In this document: one piece after another, positions 1-7,815 of the stretch
How positions within the stretch are numbered: the stretch's first letter is position 1
Layout of the letters: each line of letters begins with the position of its first letter
Assembly (NCBI GenBank): GCA_046733475.1
Contig: JBKPPF010000001.1
Location: 36,308-100,307, forward strand
Reading direction: 5' to 3'
DNA length: 64,000 nucleotides
Origin: DATEOR01 sp046733475
GTDB lineage: Bacteria > Actinomycetota > Thermoleophilia > Gaiellales > Gaiellaceae
Made by a program: the position numbers and the translations under genes
The notes under the pieces: model-generated
Seen by the model: only the letters and a program-made list of their open reading frames with translations
The model's database searches: none
Told to the model about the DNA's origin: nothing

Positions 1-1
1 C

Positions 2-118
2 GGGCGCACGATGCACGGTTGGCTTCGCGTTGCGGCCGAGGACGTCGCCGGCGACCCGGAACTAGAGGAGTGGGTCGCGCGCGGCACGGCGTACGCACGG
101 ACTTTGCCTGTGAAGTAA
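2..118 (+). CDS. C-terminal fragment of a TfoX/Sxy-like protein (5' end outside window)
   Basis: An open frame enters from the left edge and ends at TAA 116-118. The visible tail contains MHGWLRVAAEDV and ends in a WVARGTAYARTLPVK stretch. This resembles the end of TfoX N-terminal-domain proteins, which usually close with a WV-R-AFARSLPPK type sequence. The gene is convergent with the anti-sigma-like gene that ends at 136. Only 38 residues are visible, so the family call is a resemblance. Confidence 0.5.
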   Translation, partial: GRTMHGWLRVAAEDVAGDPELEEWVARGTAYARTLPVK

Positions 119-135
119 CGCTCCAGGGGCGCGGC

Positions 136-1524
136 TCAGCCGCCGGCCGCCGCGAGAGCATCCTCAAGCGCCTGCTGCGTGAGCAAACCGTAATCCCGCG
201 GGTGATTTGGCGCCTTCGGGGTGGCAAGCTCCGCGGCGATGTGCCCTTCGGCGTCGAGCGCGAGGACGTCGAGACCGAACCGTTCGTGAACGTCCCAGGT
301 AATCGCTCGGGACTGGTGAAAGTCGTCGATTGCGATGGTCGGGAAGCTCAGGCCGCGACCCTGAGAGGTGAGCAGCAGTCTGAGCGCCTCGGCGGCGTCC
401 GTGGGATGGAATCTGACCACGCTGAGGACCGGCACATCCGGATGCCGATTGGCGAAGGCGTCGAGCGTCTGCAGGAACCGCCATGAGGTTTCGATGAACG
501 GGCTCCAGGCGGCGATCAGCAGAGGCCGTCCCAGGTAGCTTGCGAGCTTGACCCTCTCGCCCGTGAGGACGTCCCGACCCACGAGCCCTGTTACGTCCTC
601 GGTCCGTGGCGCTGCCGATACGAGACGAGCACGGTCAACGGCGACCCCGGTCTCGGGGCACGAGCGCGTTCGAACGGGTCCGGCCACAGCCGACCGAAGG
701 CCGAGCTGCACGAAAGCCTCGAACTCGCTCGTCCGGTAGAAGGGCGAGACAGGCGTCGCCCCCAGAAAGCGGCAGCTCTGCTCCAGCATGGATCCACCCG
801 CATCGAGCACGGTGAATTGCCCGTAGGCCAGATCGAGGTCGGCCCAGAGCTCCCGAGGAACCCGGACGAGGAAGAAGCCGCCGGGCCCTACGTCGGCTTC
901 GAGCGGCGTGCCTGGGAGCGTTTCCGGACCCGATTCGTCGAGCGGGTGGGTGATCCGGTCGAACAGCTCGACTCGGGCAGCGCCATCCGCGAGGACCCGA
1001 CCGCCGATATACCAGGCAAGTCCGGCGCCGTGATTGTCCACCCAGGTAGAGGTCTGTCCGGACGGATCGCGCTCGATACACGTGTAGACCAGCTTCCCCT
1101 CGTCGGGTACCGGGAGGAGGCAGTAGCCGCCCTCTGTCGTCGGAGCGGCAACGAGCGCCATGCCCGGAGCCCGGGCCACCGTGCGGGCGTCTTCGATTAT
1201 CGGCTCGGCTCTCTCTGAAGGGGGTGCCGGACCGAGATCGAGCAGCTTCTCGACGTCGTCAGGCCGTACGGGTGGCTCGGCGGACTTCCACCAATCCTGG
1301 AGGCTTCCCGCAACGCCTACGCCTGCGGCACCGAGGCAGATGACAGCGATGCACGGAATGGCCCAGCGACGCACCGACCGGCGGCGCAGCCATTGTCGGG
1401 GGCGGCCGCGCGCCTCGGCGGAGATTTTCGAGAGCAGAATCTCCCGGGCTTGCGCACGCGACTCGGGCGTGGGCTCGGCGACCGCCGGCCGAAGGGTGGC
1501 GAGTAGCCGGACGTCGCTAGACAT
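136..1524 (-). CDS. Membrane anti-sigma-like protein with degenerate thioredoxin-fold C-terminus
   Basis: 462 aa. The N-terminal ~50 residues are cytosolic and basic and resemble the anti-sigma/CU044_5270-type proteins encoded next to ECF sigma factors. One membrane segment follows at about residues 52-74 (WAIPCIAVICLGAAGVGVAG). The long extracytoplasmic part ends in a TlpA/redoxin-like domain (about 320-455). Where a CxxC would sit, the sequence reads AAWSPFIETSW, so the redox cysteines are missing. The ATG overlaps the sigma gene stop by 8 nt (ATGTCTAG), showing translational coupling. I infer that it holds the sigma factor at the membrane and that the outer domain senses something by binding. 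No classical HxxxCxxC zinc motif is visible. Confidence 0.6.
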   Translation of the reverse strand: MSSDVRLLATLRPAVAEPTPESRAQAREILLSKISAEARGRPRQWLRRRSVRRWAIPCIAVICLGAAGVGVAGSLQDWWKSAEPPVRPDDVEKLLDLGPAPPSERAEPIIEDARTVARAPGMALVAAPTTEGGYCLLPVPDEGKLVYTCIERDPSGQTSTWVDNHGAGLAWYIGGRVLADGAARVELFDRITHPLDESGPETLPGTPLEADVGPGGFFLVRVPRELWADLDLAYGQFTVLDAGGSMLEQSCRFLGATPVSPFYRTSEFEAFVQLGLRSAVAGPVRTRSCPETGVAVDRARLVSAAPRTEDVTGLVGRDVLTGERVKLASYLGRPLLIAAWSPFIETSWRFLQTLDAFANRHPDVPVLSVVRFHPTDAAEALRLLLTSQGRGLSFPTIAIDDFHQSRAITWDVHERFGLDVLALDAEGHIAAELATPKAPNHPRDYGLLTQQALEDALAAAGG

Positions 1525-2113
1525 CGAGACCTTCCATCAGCCGACCGGCCGCCTGCGTCGGCGCTTCGTCGTCGTCACCCGCAATCGCCGTGCGGATCAG
1601 ATGTCGCGCCCGGTTGAGGCGCGATCGAACGGTTCCGACCGGGATCTCGAGTGCGACCGCAACCTCCTCGTAGGTCAACTCCTCCCACGCGACGAGCAGG
1701 AGGACGTCGCGGTCTCGAGGATGGAGCTTTGCGAGTGCTTCGAAGAGGGGCGGGCGAAGCGAGGACGCGTGGGCGCGCTCGGCCAGCCGCTCCGACCCCT
1801 CGTGGCCCGGCTCCGCGCTCTGAAGCCGGGCGAGTGCGCGTAGCGTGCGGATCTCCGACTGCCGGTATCGCGACACGAGATTGGACGCGATGCCATATAG
1901 CCAAGGCAGCGCGCTTCTGTGCAGGGCCTGGAAACGATCACGGCGCTGGAAGGCGATCGAGAAGACATCCGCGGCCAGGTCGTCCGCCTCCTCGCCGATT
2001 CTGCGCGCGAAAAAGGCATGGATCTGGGCGAAATGGCGGTCGAAGACCGTGGCGAAAAGCTCAGGCTCGTCGCTCGAGCGAGCGATGATCGCCGCGTCGT
2101 CGACATCGTCCAT
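1517..2113 (-). CDS. ECF-type RNA polymerase sigma factor
   Basis: Region 2 is recognisable at about residues 20-85 (FDRHFAQIHAFFARR, then DLAADVFSIAFQRRDRF and WLYGIASNLV). Region 4 lies near the C-terminus (LHPRDRDVLLLVAWEELTYEEVAVALEI, then GTVRSRLNRAR). I chose the ATG at 2113, where the product begins MDDVDDAAII, because homology starts there. An in-frame ATG at 2140 would add nine residues. No strong ribosome-binding site separates the two. The gene is the first of a two-gene operon with the membrane protein downstream, the usual sigma/anti-sigma order. The target promoters are unknown. Confidence 0.88.
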   Translation of the reverse strand: MDDVDDAAIIARSSDEPELFATVFDRHFAQIHAFFARRIGEEADDLAADVFSIAFQRRDRFQALHRSALPWLYGIASNLVSRYRQSEIRTLRALARLQSAEPGHEGSERLAERAHASSLRPPLFEALAKLHPRDRDVLLLVAWEELTYEEVAVALEIPVGTVRSRLNRARHLIRTAIAGDDDEAPTQAAGRLMEGLDV

Positions 2114-2194
2114 CAGTGAGCTAATCACCGATGGACACATTGGGGTTCACGGCTGGCGCGGGCCCGCGAAGCCAGAAAGATGTAGACGGCTGAG

Positions 2195-2956
2195 CTAGGA
2201 GGCCGGCTCTCCCTTGATGACGCCGAAGACCGCGCCTTGCGGATCCTGGAGGACCGCGAAGCGGCCGACGCTGGGGACGTCCATCGGCTCGACGATCGCG
2301 TTGGCACCCAGCTCCTTGCCCTTGGCGCAGGTCGCATCCGTGTCCTCGACTCCGACATATGGCGTCCACATGGCCGGGATGTTCTCTTCCTGGTTCTGCA
2401 TGAGGCCGGCGACGCCCTGGCCGGTGCCGCCCACGCGGTCGAAGATCCGGTAGCCGCCGAAGTCCGATCCCATGTCGGCGGTCGTCCAGCCGAAGACCTC
2501 CTCGTAGAACCTCTGCGCCCCGTCGGCGTCGGTCGTGCCGAGCTCGTCCCAGACGAAGACTCCCTCGGAGCCGCTGCCCTCGCTCAAGCGCTGGTAGATG
2601 CCCAGGAAGGCGCCCTGCGGGTCGGCGATGATCCCCATCCGGCCGACGTTCTCCATGTCGAACGGCCCGGCGAGGATTTTTCCGCCCGCGGCCTTCGCCT
2701 TCTCAGCCGTCTCGTCCACGTTCTCGACGAGCACGTGGCTGAGCCAGTGCGGCGGCGGGGCACCCTCCATCGCCTTGCTGAAGCCGCCATGGGTCGTCCC
2801 GCCGGCCGAGATCATCTCGTAGTCGATCTCGCCGGGCCCGAAGACCTCGGTGCCCCAGCCGAAGAGCTGGCCGTAGAAGTCCTTTGCCTTCGCGGGATCG
2901 CCGGACACCTGCTCGTGCCACACGAACGTGCCGACCTTGGTCTCGACGGTGCTCAT
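2195..2956 (-). CDS. Two-domain VOC (glyoxalase/bleomycin-resistance fold) protein
   Basis: 253 aa made of two tandem VOC units: about residues 8-120, starting GTFVWHEQVSGDPAKAKDFY, and about 130-250, with VFVWDELGTTDADGAQRFYEEVFGW. Both contain the YGQLFGW / YEEVFGW signature and end in AVLQDPQGA-like strands. Such proteins are common in actinobacteria, bind a divalent metal and act on varied small molecules; the substrate cannot be read from the sequence. A clear GAGGAGG ribosome site precedes the ATG at 2956. It is a single gene, separated from its neighbours on both sides. Confidence 0.85.
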   Translation of the reverse strand: MSTVETKVGTFVWHEQVSGDPAKAKDFYGQLFGWGTEVFGPGEIDYEMISAGGTTHGGFSKAMEGAPPPHWLSHVLVENVDETAEKAKAAGGKILAGPFDMENVGRMGIIADPQGAFLGIYQRLSEGSGSEGVFVWDELGTTDADGAQRFYEEVFGWTTADMGSDFGGYRIFDRVGGTGQGVAGLMQNQEENIPAMWTPYVGVEDTDATCAKGKELGANAIVEPMDVPSVGRFAVLQDPQGAVFGVIKGEPAS

Positions 2957-3027
2957 GCTGACCTCCTCACTCGCTTCCAGCCGAGGCTACCACCGGTCGG
3001 ACGAACTGGCCCCTGAGCCGAAGTGCG

Positions 3028-3294
3028 CTAGTCGCGCGGAGACACGCGGCTGGGGAACTGGAATTCCCGTACCGAGCATTCGGGGCAGTAGCTGACCGCC
3101 TCGTCGAAGCTGTCCTGCTCGGGATCGAAGCTGAGTAGCGTTCGCCAACCGGGCTCGAAGCGGTCGGTCTCGGCGCCACACTCGATGCACCGCAGCACAG
3201 GGTGGAGGCTAACCAGTTCGGGCGGCCGCGCACAAACGCGGTTTTCGCTGCGAGCGGGAAATTCCGTTCGCGGGGCGGCCGTCGAGCCGTCCAT
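3028..3294 (-). CDS. Small zinc-ribbon protein, function unknown
   Basis: The convincing part is the C-terminal ~55 residues with two knuckles, CIECGAETD and YCPECSV, typical of a treble-clef or zinc-ribbon fold. The start is uncertain. ATG at 3294 lies at the edge of the 53-bp repeat and gives 88 aa with a poorly conserved-looking N-terminus. GTG at 3195 gives a 55-aa protein that begins right at the zinc ribbon. Neither has a good ribosome-binding site. Nearest neighbours are a VOC gene downstream and a terminator-like repeat upstream. Confidence 0.55.
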   Translation of the reverse strand: MDGSTAAPRTEFPARSENRVCARPPELVSLHPVLRCIECGAETDRFEPGWRTLLSFDPEQDSFDEAVSYCPECSVREFQFPSRVSPRD

Positions 3295-3339
3295 TAAAAC
3301 GCCAGATCCGCGAACCCGAGGGCCCACGGATCTGACGAG
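3287..3339 (+). repeat. 53-bp direct repeat, copy 1
   Basis: Runs from CCGTCC through GACGAG and matches 5032-5084 at 52 of 53 positions; the single difference is base 3293. Weaker similarity continues for about 45 bases downstream, including a shared TGTCAAG-GACG stretch. Within it GCCAGATCCG and CGGATCTGAC form an inverted pair. Here it lies between the zinc-ribbon gene and the DUF7144 gene, both on the minus strand. Confidence 0.9.
3294..3336 (-). terminator. Intrinsic terminator within repeat copy 1
   Basis: Read on the minus strand, GTCAGATCCG pairs with CGGATCTGGC (10 bp with one G-U) around a 16-nt loop, followed by GTTTTAA. It lies about 60 bases past the stop of the DUF7144 gene that ends at 3395, so it probably ends that transcript. 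Confidence 0.55.
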
Positions 3340-3394
3340 AGGGAACTTACTGGCTCGCCGGCCGGCGTGTCAAGGGACGGCGAAGAAAAATTCC

Positions 3395-3811
3395 CTACGT
3401 GCTCGAGCGCACCACTCCCGGGCGAGTCAGCGCCCAGATCACCCAGCAGTCGAGGGCGATCATGACGAGCGACCAGAGCGGGTAGTACGGGATGAAGAAG
3501 AAGTTCGCCAGTGCGCTCAGCATCGCGAGCGTGAGCGCGACTACTGCGGCCCACGTCTTGCCGCTGAAGATCGACCAGCCGGCGATCATCATTCCGATCC
3601 CGAGCAGCAGGTGGATCCATCCCCAGGCAGTGACGTCGAGGTCGAACGTGTAGTTCTGCGTCACCAGGAAGAAGTCGTCGTTGAAGATCGCGACGAGCCC
3701 GTCGATCGCCTGGAACATGCCGATGAGGATGAGCATCGTTCCGGCGAACGTGATGCCTCCGACTACCCAGCCGGAGACTGCAGGTTCCCGTGACGTTTCG
3801 TACTGCGACAT
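3395..3811 (-). CDS. DUF7144-family four-helix membrane protein (paralogue 1)
   Basis: 138 aa with four predicted membrane helices. It contains the family hallmarks GITFAGTMLILIGMFQAIDG, a short loop with the aromatic-rich YTFDLDVTAWGWIHL, and a third helix ending SIFSGKTWAAVVA. Two further paralogues lie at 5225 and 10936. Function is not established for the family. Here the genes sit among other small stress-type membrane proteins. A ribosome site (AAAGGAG) precedes the ATG. It is divergent from the AI-2E permease gene at 3939. Confidence 0.75.
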   Translation of the reverse strand: MSQYETSREPAVSGWVVGGITFAGTMLILIGMFQAIDGLVAIFNDDFFLVTQNYTFDLDVTAWGWIHLLLGIGMMIAGWSIFSGKTWAAVVALTLAMLSALANFFFIPYYPLWSLVMIALDCWVIWALTRPGVVRSST

Positions 3812-3938
3812 TGCTTGGCTCCTTTCGTCGCCCCCGTAGTACGAGCGGAGCCCGGTATCTCCTGCGCGGAAGCATCTTCAGGACGATCGCGTCAATCGCG
3901 GCAGGAACTCGCATCCTCCCGAGGAAACCTAATCAGCT

Positions 3939-5042
3939 ATGGCCTCGATCGGCCCTGCTCTCGACGTCCCGGAGGGGCGGCCGAACCGCCGCTTCATCGC
4001 CGTTGCCACGCTGGTGGCGGTGGCGGTCATCCTTGCCGTCGCCGCGCTCCTGATCGGCATCTGGCTCGTGCGCGAAACGGTCGTCTGGCTCGTCGCCGCC
4101 GGCTTCCTCGCCTTCTCGATCGAGCCGCTCATCAGGATCTTCACGCGCAGAGGCCTCGGCCGGGGCTGGTCGACGGGACTCGCCTTCCTCGTCATCACCG
4201 GCGTCGTCCTCTTCTTCGCGATCGCGCTCATCCCCTCCATCGTCGACGCCGCCCAGGGCTTGAAGGCGGCAATTCCAGGTTACGTCGACCAGCTGCAGGC
4301 AACGAGCGCCTCCGATTCGTTGAACGCCGACCAGGCGATCCAGACCGCGGGCAACACCGCCGAGGGCGCGTCGAAGTTCTTCGAAAGGAGCGGAAAGGTC
4401 CTGGACCTCGTCGGCGGGCTCGCGAGCGCCGGCTTCGCGGTCTTCATGATCTTCACGTTCACCCTGTACTTCCTCGTATACGGCCGCGATCTCCTCACCG
4501 GGCTGACCGGGTTCATGCCGTTCACCTACCGCGCGCCCTTCATGGACGCCGCCCGGCGGATCTACAAGATGAACACCGGCTACTGGTACGGGAAGTTTCT
4601 CATCGGGGTCATCGCCGGGCTCACGACCTTCGTGACGATGAAGCTCCTCGGGCTTCCGTACGCGGCCGCCCTCTCGCTGTTCGTCGGGATCACCGACCTG
4701 ATCCCGAACATCGGGGCGACGCTCGGCACCATTCCCGTCGTGATCGTCGGCCTGCTCGAGGAGCCGTGGAAGGGCGTCGTCGCGGGCGTCGTGCTGATCC
4801 TCTACCAGCAGGTCGAGAACAACCTCATCACGCCGAGGATCTTCAAGGAGACGGTGGAGATCCACCCGTTCCTCTCGGTCGTCACCGTGATCGTGTTCAC
4901 GTCGCTCTTCGGGATCGTCGGCGCGCTCATAGCCGTGCCAGTCACCAAGGCGATCGAGATCCTCATCGGCGCCTGGCGCGAGGGACGGACCCCGACGCTC
5001 GAGCCTCCGCTGCCCGAGCCAGGCGACCAAACCGTCCCTTAA
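3939..5042 (+). CDS. AI-2E family transporter (PerM-type)
   Basis: 367 aa polytopic membrane protein of the usual length. A pair of N-terminal helices begins at about residue 23 (VATLVAVAVILAVAALLIG), a soluble central segment spans about 100-160, and a helix-rich C-terminal half carries the family signature GLPYAAALSLFVGITDLIPN followed by IGATLGTIP. Family members are putative exporters or channels; the name comes from autoinducer-2 work on TqsA, and the substrate here is unknown. The ATG at 3939 has GAGGAAA upstream. Its last residues and TAA stop lie inside copy 2 of the 53-bp repeat. Confidence 0.85.
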   Translation: MASIGPALDVPEGRPNRRFIAVATLVAVAVILAVAALLIGIWLVRETVVWLVAAGFLAFSIEPLIRIFTRRGLGRGWSTGLAFLVITGVVLFFAIALIPSIVDAAQGLKAAIPGYVDQLQATSASDSLNADQAIQTAGNTAEGASKFFERSGKVLDLVGGLASAGFAVFMIFTFTLYFLVYGRDLLTGLTGFMPFTYRAPFMDAARRIYKMNTGYWYGKFLIGVIAGLTTFVTMKLLGLPYAAALSLFVGITDLIPNIGATLGTIPVVIVGLLEEPWKGVVAGVVLILYQQVENNLITPRIFKETVEIHPFLSVVTVIVFTSLFGIVGALIAVPVTKAIEILIGAWREGRTPTLEPPLPEPGDQTVP

Positions 5043-5084
5043 AACGCCAGATCCGCGAACCCGAGGGCCCACGGATCTGACGAG
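5032..5084 (+). repeat. 53-bp direct repeat, copy 2
   Basis: Same orientation and 52/53 identical to 3287-3339. It supplies the final codons and the TAA stop of the AI-2E gene and is followed within 45 bases by a TCACCCGGGTGA palindrome. The same hairpin is present, but its U-rich side faces the minus strand, where no gene needs terminating here. Confidence 0.9.
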
Positions 5085-5127
5085 GAGAACTCTACTCAGT
5101 CGGCCGCGCGAATGTCAAGCGACGAGA

Positions 5128-5141
5128 GTCACCCGGGTGAA
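5128..5141. promoter_or_regulatory. Palindromic operator-like site 1 (TCACCCGGGTGA)
   Basis: A perfect 12-bp palindrome at 5129-5140. The full 14-mer reads GTCACCCGGGTGAA, one base from the TTCACCCGGGTGAA found at 8114 and 10381. It is centred about 25 bp upstream of a TTGACA -35 element, the position expected of an activator site. It precedes the DUF7144/holin-like operon. Confidence 0.6.
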
Positions 5142-5159
5142 CGGCGGCGCCGGGCGAGG

Positions 5160-5188
5160 TTGACAGCCGAGCCCGAACGCAGAATTTT
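5160..5188 (+). promoter_or_regulatory. Probable sigma-70-type promoter of the DUF7144/holin operon
   Basis: TTGACA at 5160-5165, a 17-nt spacer, then AATTTT at 5183-5188. The -35 is perfect and the -10 is weak, which fits the need for an activator at the palindrome upstream. The ATG follows at 5225. Confidence 0.45.
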
Positions 5189-5224
5189 CCCTGGAACCAA
5201 ACCTCTACCGCTAAGGAGAGATAG

Positions 5225-5656
5225 ATGGCGACACAAGCTCAGGACGACCGCTCGACCATGCGTGAGCTCCCGAGCGGGTGGTACGCGTTCGCCGGCGCGC
5301 TTCTCGTCATCGTCGGCTCGCTGAACATCCTGCAGGGCTTCATCGCGCTCCTGAAGGACGACTACTTCGCGGTGACGAAGGGCGGGCTGCTCTTCGCCGA
5401 CTTCTCGTCGTGGGGCGTCTTCTTCCTCATCCTCGGAATCATCGAGCTCCTCGTCGGGCTCGGGATCTTCGCGCTGAAGACGTGGGCGCGGGCCGCCGGC
5501 GTCCTTCTGCTCATGCTGAACACCATCGTGCAGTTCGCGTTCATCGCGGCGTTCCCGATCTGGACGCTCGCCGCGATCATCATCAACATCGCCGCGATCT
5601 GCGCGCTCATGCGCCCGCTCGAGGACTACACGCCGCGACGGGGCTACATCGAATAG
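5225..5656 (+). CDS. DUF7144-family four-helix membrane protein (paralogue 2)
   Basis: 143 aa, with the same architecture as the proteins at 3395 and 10936. Four membrane helices include YAFAGALLVIVGSLNILQGF and ILGIIELLVGLGIFALKTWA, with the conserved KDDYF-loop and an aromatic FSSWGVFFL turn. Function is unknown. AAGGAG lies eight bases before the ATG. It forms an operon with the holin-like gene 20 nt downstream and sits behind a palindrome that also marks two other promoters in this cluster. Confidence 0.78.
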   Translation: MATQAQDDRSTMRELPSGWYAFAGALLVIVGSLNILQGFIALLKDDYFAVTKGGLLFADFSSWGVFFLILGIIELLVGLGIFALKTWARAAGVLLLMLNTIVQFAFIAAFPIWTLAAIIINIAAICALMRPLEDYTPRRGYIE

Positions 5657-5676
5657 CGGGTCGAGAAAGGAACAGC

Positions 5677-6093
5677 ATGGAAACGACGGCACGCCACAGT
5701 CCCACACCGAGCCCCTTCGCACTTCTGCTCGTGCGTTGGGTCGCCCTCGCCGCCGCGTTCGCCTTCACGGCATGGATCCTGAACGGCGTCGACATCACGG
5801 GCGGCTTCTGGGCCTACGTCTGGGTCGCGCTCATCTTCGGAGTCGTGAACGCCATCATCGGGACGATCCTCCGGATCCTGACGCTGCCCTTCAACCTGAT
5901 CACGCTCGGGCTCATCTCGCTCCTCATCACGGCCGTGCTGCTCTCGATCACGGACGCGCTGACGGACCACCTGACGATCGACGACTTCTTCTGGACGACG
6001 ATCTGGGCGGCCATCATCCTCGCCATCGCGGCGGTGGTGGTCGAGTTGATCCTGCAGATGATCTTCTGGAGGGAGCCGGTCGTCGCGGCGTAG
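5677..6093 (+). CDS. Phage-holin-family (PF04020-like) membrane protein
   Basis: 138 aa with four hydrophobic helices and the typical arrangement of this bacterial family: WILNGVDITGGFWAYVWVAL, then FGVVNAIIGTILRILTLPFN and ITLGLISLLITAVLL. These chromosomal proteins share the name of phage holin superfamily IV but are ordinary membrane proteins of unknown role. AGAAAGGAA precedes the ATG at 5677. It is the second gene of the operon that starts at 5225. The 3' end faces the MBL-fold gene on the other strand, six bases away. Confidence 0.8.
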   Translation: METTARHSPTPSPFALLLVRWVALAAAFAFTAWILNGVDITGGFWAYVWVALIFGVVNAIIGTILRILTLPFNLITLGLISLLITAVLLSITDALTDHLTIDDFFWTTIWAAIILAIAAVVVELILQMIFWREPVVAA

Positions 6094-6099
6094 CCGCTG

Positions 6100-6843
6100 T
6101 CAGAGCCCGAGAATTCCGCCGACCGGCAGGACCCGGATGTCGACCTGCGGCGCGAGCTCGGCTGCCCCTTTCTCGAACTCCGCCACCGGGGCCCGAAGGA
6201 AGCCGCGCGTCGACTTCCGTGTCGTCATCGGGTAGTACGTGCCCCAGTGGATCGGCACCGCGATGCGTGGTCTGATGAGCGCGAGGGCCTCGGCTGCTCT
6301 CCGCGGGTCGAGGTGGCCTGTTCCGAGCGACGGGCCCCAGCCCCAGATCGGGATGAGCGCCACGTCGGTCCCGGGCGCTGCGTCCTCGAGCTCGGGGAAG
6401 AGATCTGTGTCGCCCAGGAAGTAGATGCGCCTGGTGCCGCTGACGACGTAACCGAGGGCCTCCGTCTTCTTTCCGACGAGACGGCGGGAATCGTGCTGCG
6501 CGGCCACGGCCTTCACTGTTACGGGGCCGACCTCTACCACCTCGTCGACGCCGAGCTCTTCGACCGGAGCCTGGATGCGGCGGCGAAGGAGCGCCCCGGC
6601 GCCGCGGGGGACGACGACCGTTTTCGGCCCGCTCAGCCGACGGAGGGAGCCGAGGTCGAGGTGGTCGTAGTGGAGGTGGGAGATGAGCACCACGTCGAGG
6701 TCCTCGAGACGGCCGAGGTCGAGCGGCTCGGAGCGGCGGAGCATGACGACGCGCTCGCGGAGCAGCGGGTCGGTGAGAAGGCGGACGCCGTCCAGTTCTA
6801 CGAGGACCGTCGAGTGTCCGATCCACCGAAGGCTGTCGCCCAC
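6100..6843 (-). CDS. MBL-fold metallo-hydrolase (UlaG/YtnP-like)
   Basis: 247 aa. Metal-binding residues are clear: SHLHYDHLDL (HxHxDH), a later HDS, GDTDLF and a final H in IPIHWGTYYPM. The layout matches the UlaG/RomA-like group, in which the ligand pattern is H-H-D-H, then D, then H. The start is GTG at 6843, overlapping the TAG of the YihY gene as TAGTG, so it is translationally coupled. The frame continues upstream but runs antisense to no convincing homology. The substrate is not evident. Confidence 0.82.
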   Translation of the reverse strand: MGDSLRWIGHSTVLVELDGVRLLTDPLLRERVVMLRRSEPLDLGRLEDLDVVLISHLHYDHLDLGSLRRLSGPKTVVVPRGAGALLRRRIQAPVEELGVDEVVEVGPVTVKAVAAQHDSRRLVGKKTEALGYVVSGTRRIYFLGDTDLFPELEDAAPGTDVALIPIWGWGPSLGTGHLDPRRAAEALALIRPRIAVPIHWGTYYPMTTRKSTRGFLRAPVAEFEKGAAELAPQVDIRVLPVGGILGL

Positions 6844-7805
6844 TAGGGCCTCCGCACGAACAGGCCCCCAACGGCGTCGCGCGCCTGCTTGGCGAGGGGA
6901 ACCGGGGGCTCGGGCGGTCCGTAGGCACTCTGGGCCCACGCGCAGGCGATCTCGGCTCCGAAGAGGAGGACGATCGCCTGCAGGTACACGACGAGGAGTA
7001 GTGCGAAGACGGAGCCGAGAGCGCCGTAGAGGATGTCGTACCTTGCGACTGACGTCAGGTAGTAGCTGAAGCCGACGCGAATCGCCTCCGACGCGACCGC
7101 CGCGACGAGCGCGCCGGCCGCGAGATCGCGGAAGCGCAGCTTTTTCCTCGGCACGAGGCGGTAGAGGAGAAGCAGCAGGCCAGAGGTGAGGAGCGGAGGG
7201 CCGAGCAACGCGAGGATGCTGCCACGGCCGAGCCCTGCCACGCCGAGGCCGCCCGCGACGGTCTCACTCCAGCGCTCGATCGCATTGATCGCGATCGAGA
7301 GGGCCAGAATCCCGATGAAGATCAAAGCGATCGAGAGGATGAGCAGGAGGTCGACGAGCTTCGAATGGAAGAACGGCCGTCTCTCTCCCGCGTCGAAGGC
7401 GGCGGTCAGGCCCACTCTCACCGAGCTCATCATCCCGCTCGCGGACCAGAGCAGCGCGAGAATGCTGAGGACGCCGATCAGGCTGAACGGTGTCGGGAGC
7501 TCCGCCAGAAGGCGCTCGATGTCGACGCCCGCCTCGGGCGAGAGCGGAAAGCGGTCGACGAGCTGCTCGGTCACGTCCTGGCGCCTCTGGTCGTCCTGGA
7601 GGAGGAGGCCGAAGATCGTCCCCAGGAAGACGAAGAGAGGGACGATTGCGAAGAGGACGTGGTACGAGATCGCCGCCGCGATCTGCGGGTTGCGATGCGC
7701 GGTGTAGCGGGTGATCGCGGTGGTCGCCGTCCACACGATCCGCCCGACGGCAGTCCTCTTGATGGCGTCCGGGTCGCCGGCAGCCGGAACCGTCGGCACG
7801 CCCAC
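6843..7805 (-). CDS. YihY/BrkB-family inner membrane protein
   Basis: 320 aa with about six membrane helices. The N-terminal NPQIAAAISYHVLFAIVPLF motif is diagnostic of the family (once mis-called RNase BN). A loop with RLLAELPTPFS and later helices such as ILSIALIFIGILALSIAI follow. Members are poorly understood membrane proteins, some with export or complement-resistance roles. It is the middle gene of a three-gene minus-strand operon (7816-8061, this gene, MBL hydrolase), with 10 nt upstream and a 1-nt overlap downstream. Confidence 0.88.
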   Translation of the reverse strand: MGVPTVPAAGDPDAIKRTAVGRIVWTATTAITRYTAHRNPQIAAAISYHVLFAIVPLFVFLGTIFGLLLQDDQRRQDVTEQLVDRFPLSPEAGVDIERLLAELPTPFSLIGVLSILALLWSASGMMSSVRVGLTAAFDAGERRPFFHSKLVDLLLILSIALIFIGILALSIAINAIERWSETVAGGLGVAGLGRGSILALLGPPLLTSGLLLLLYRLVPRKKLRFRDLAAGALVAAVASEAIRVGFSYYLTSVARYDILYGALGSVFALLLVVYLQAIVLLFGAEIACAWAQSAYGPPEPPVPLAKQARDAVGGLFVRRP

Positions 7806-7815
7806 GGCCGCGCTC

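Noticed and set aside
3293..5072. Two minus-strand frames both starting MGPRVRGSGVL, looking like a shared protein N-terminus
   Set aside because: The identity comes only from the 53-bp DNA repeat read in the same frame; the rest of the two translations is unrelated.
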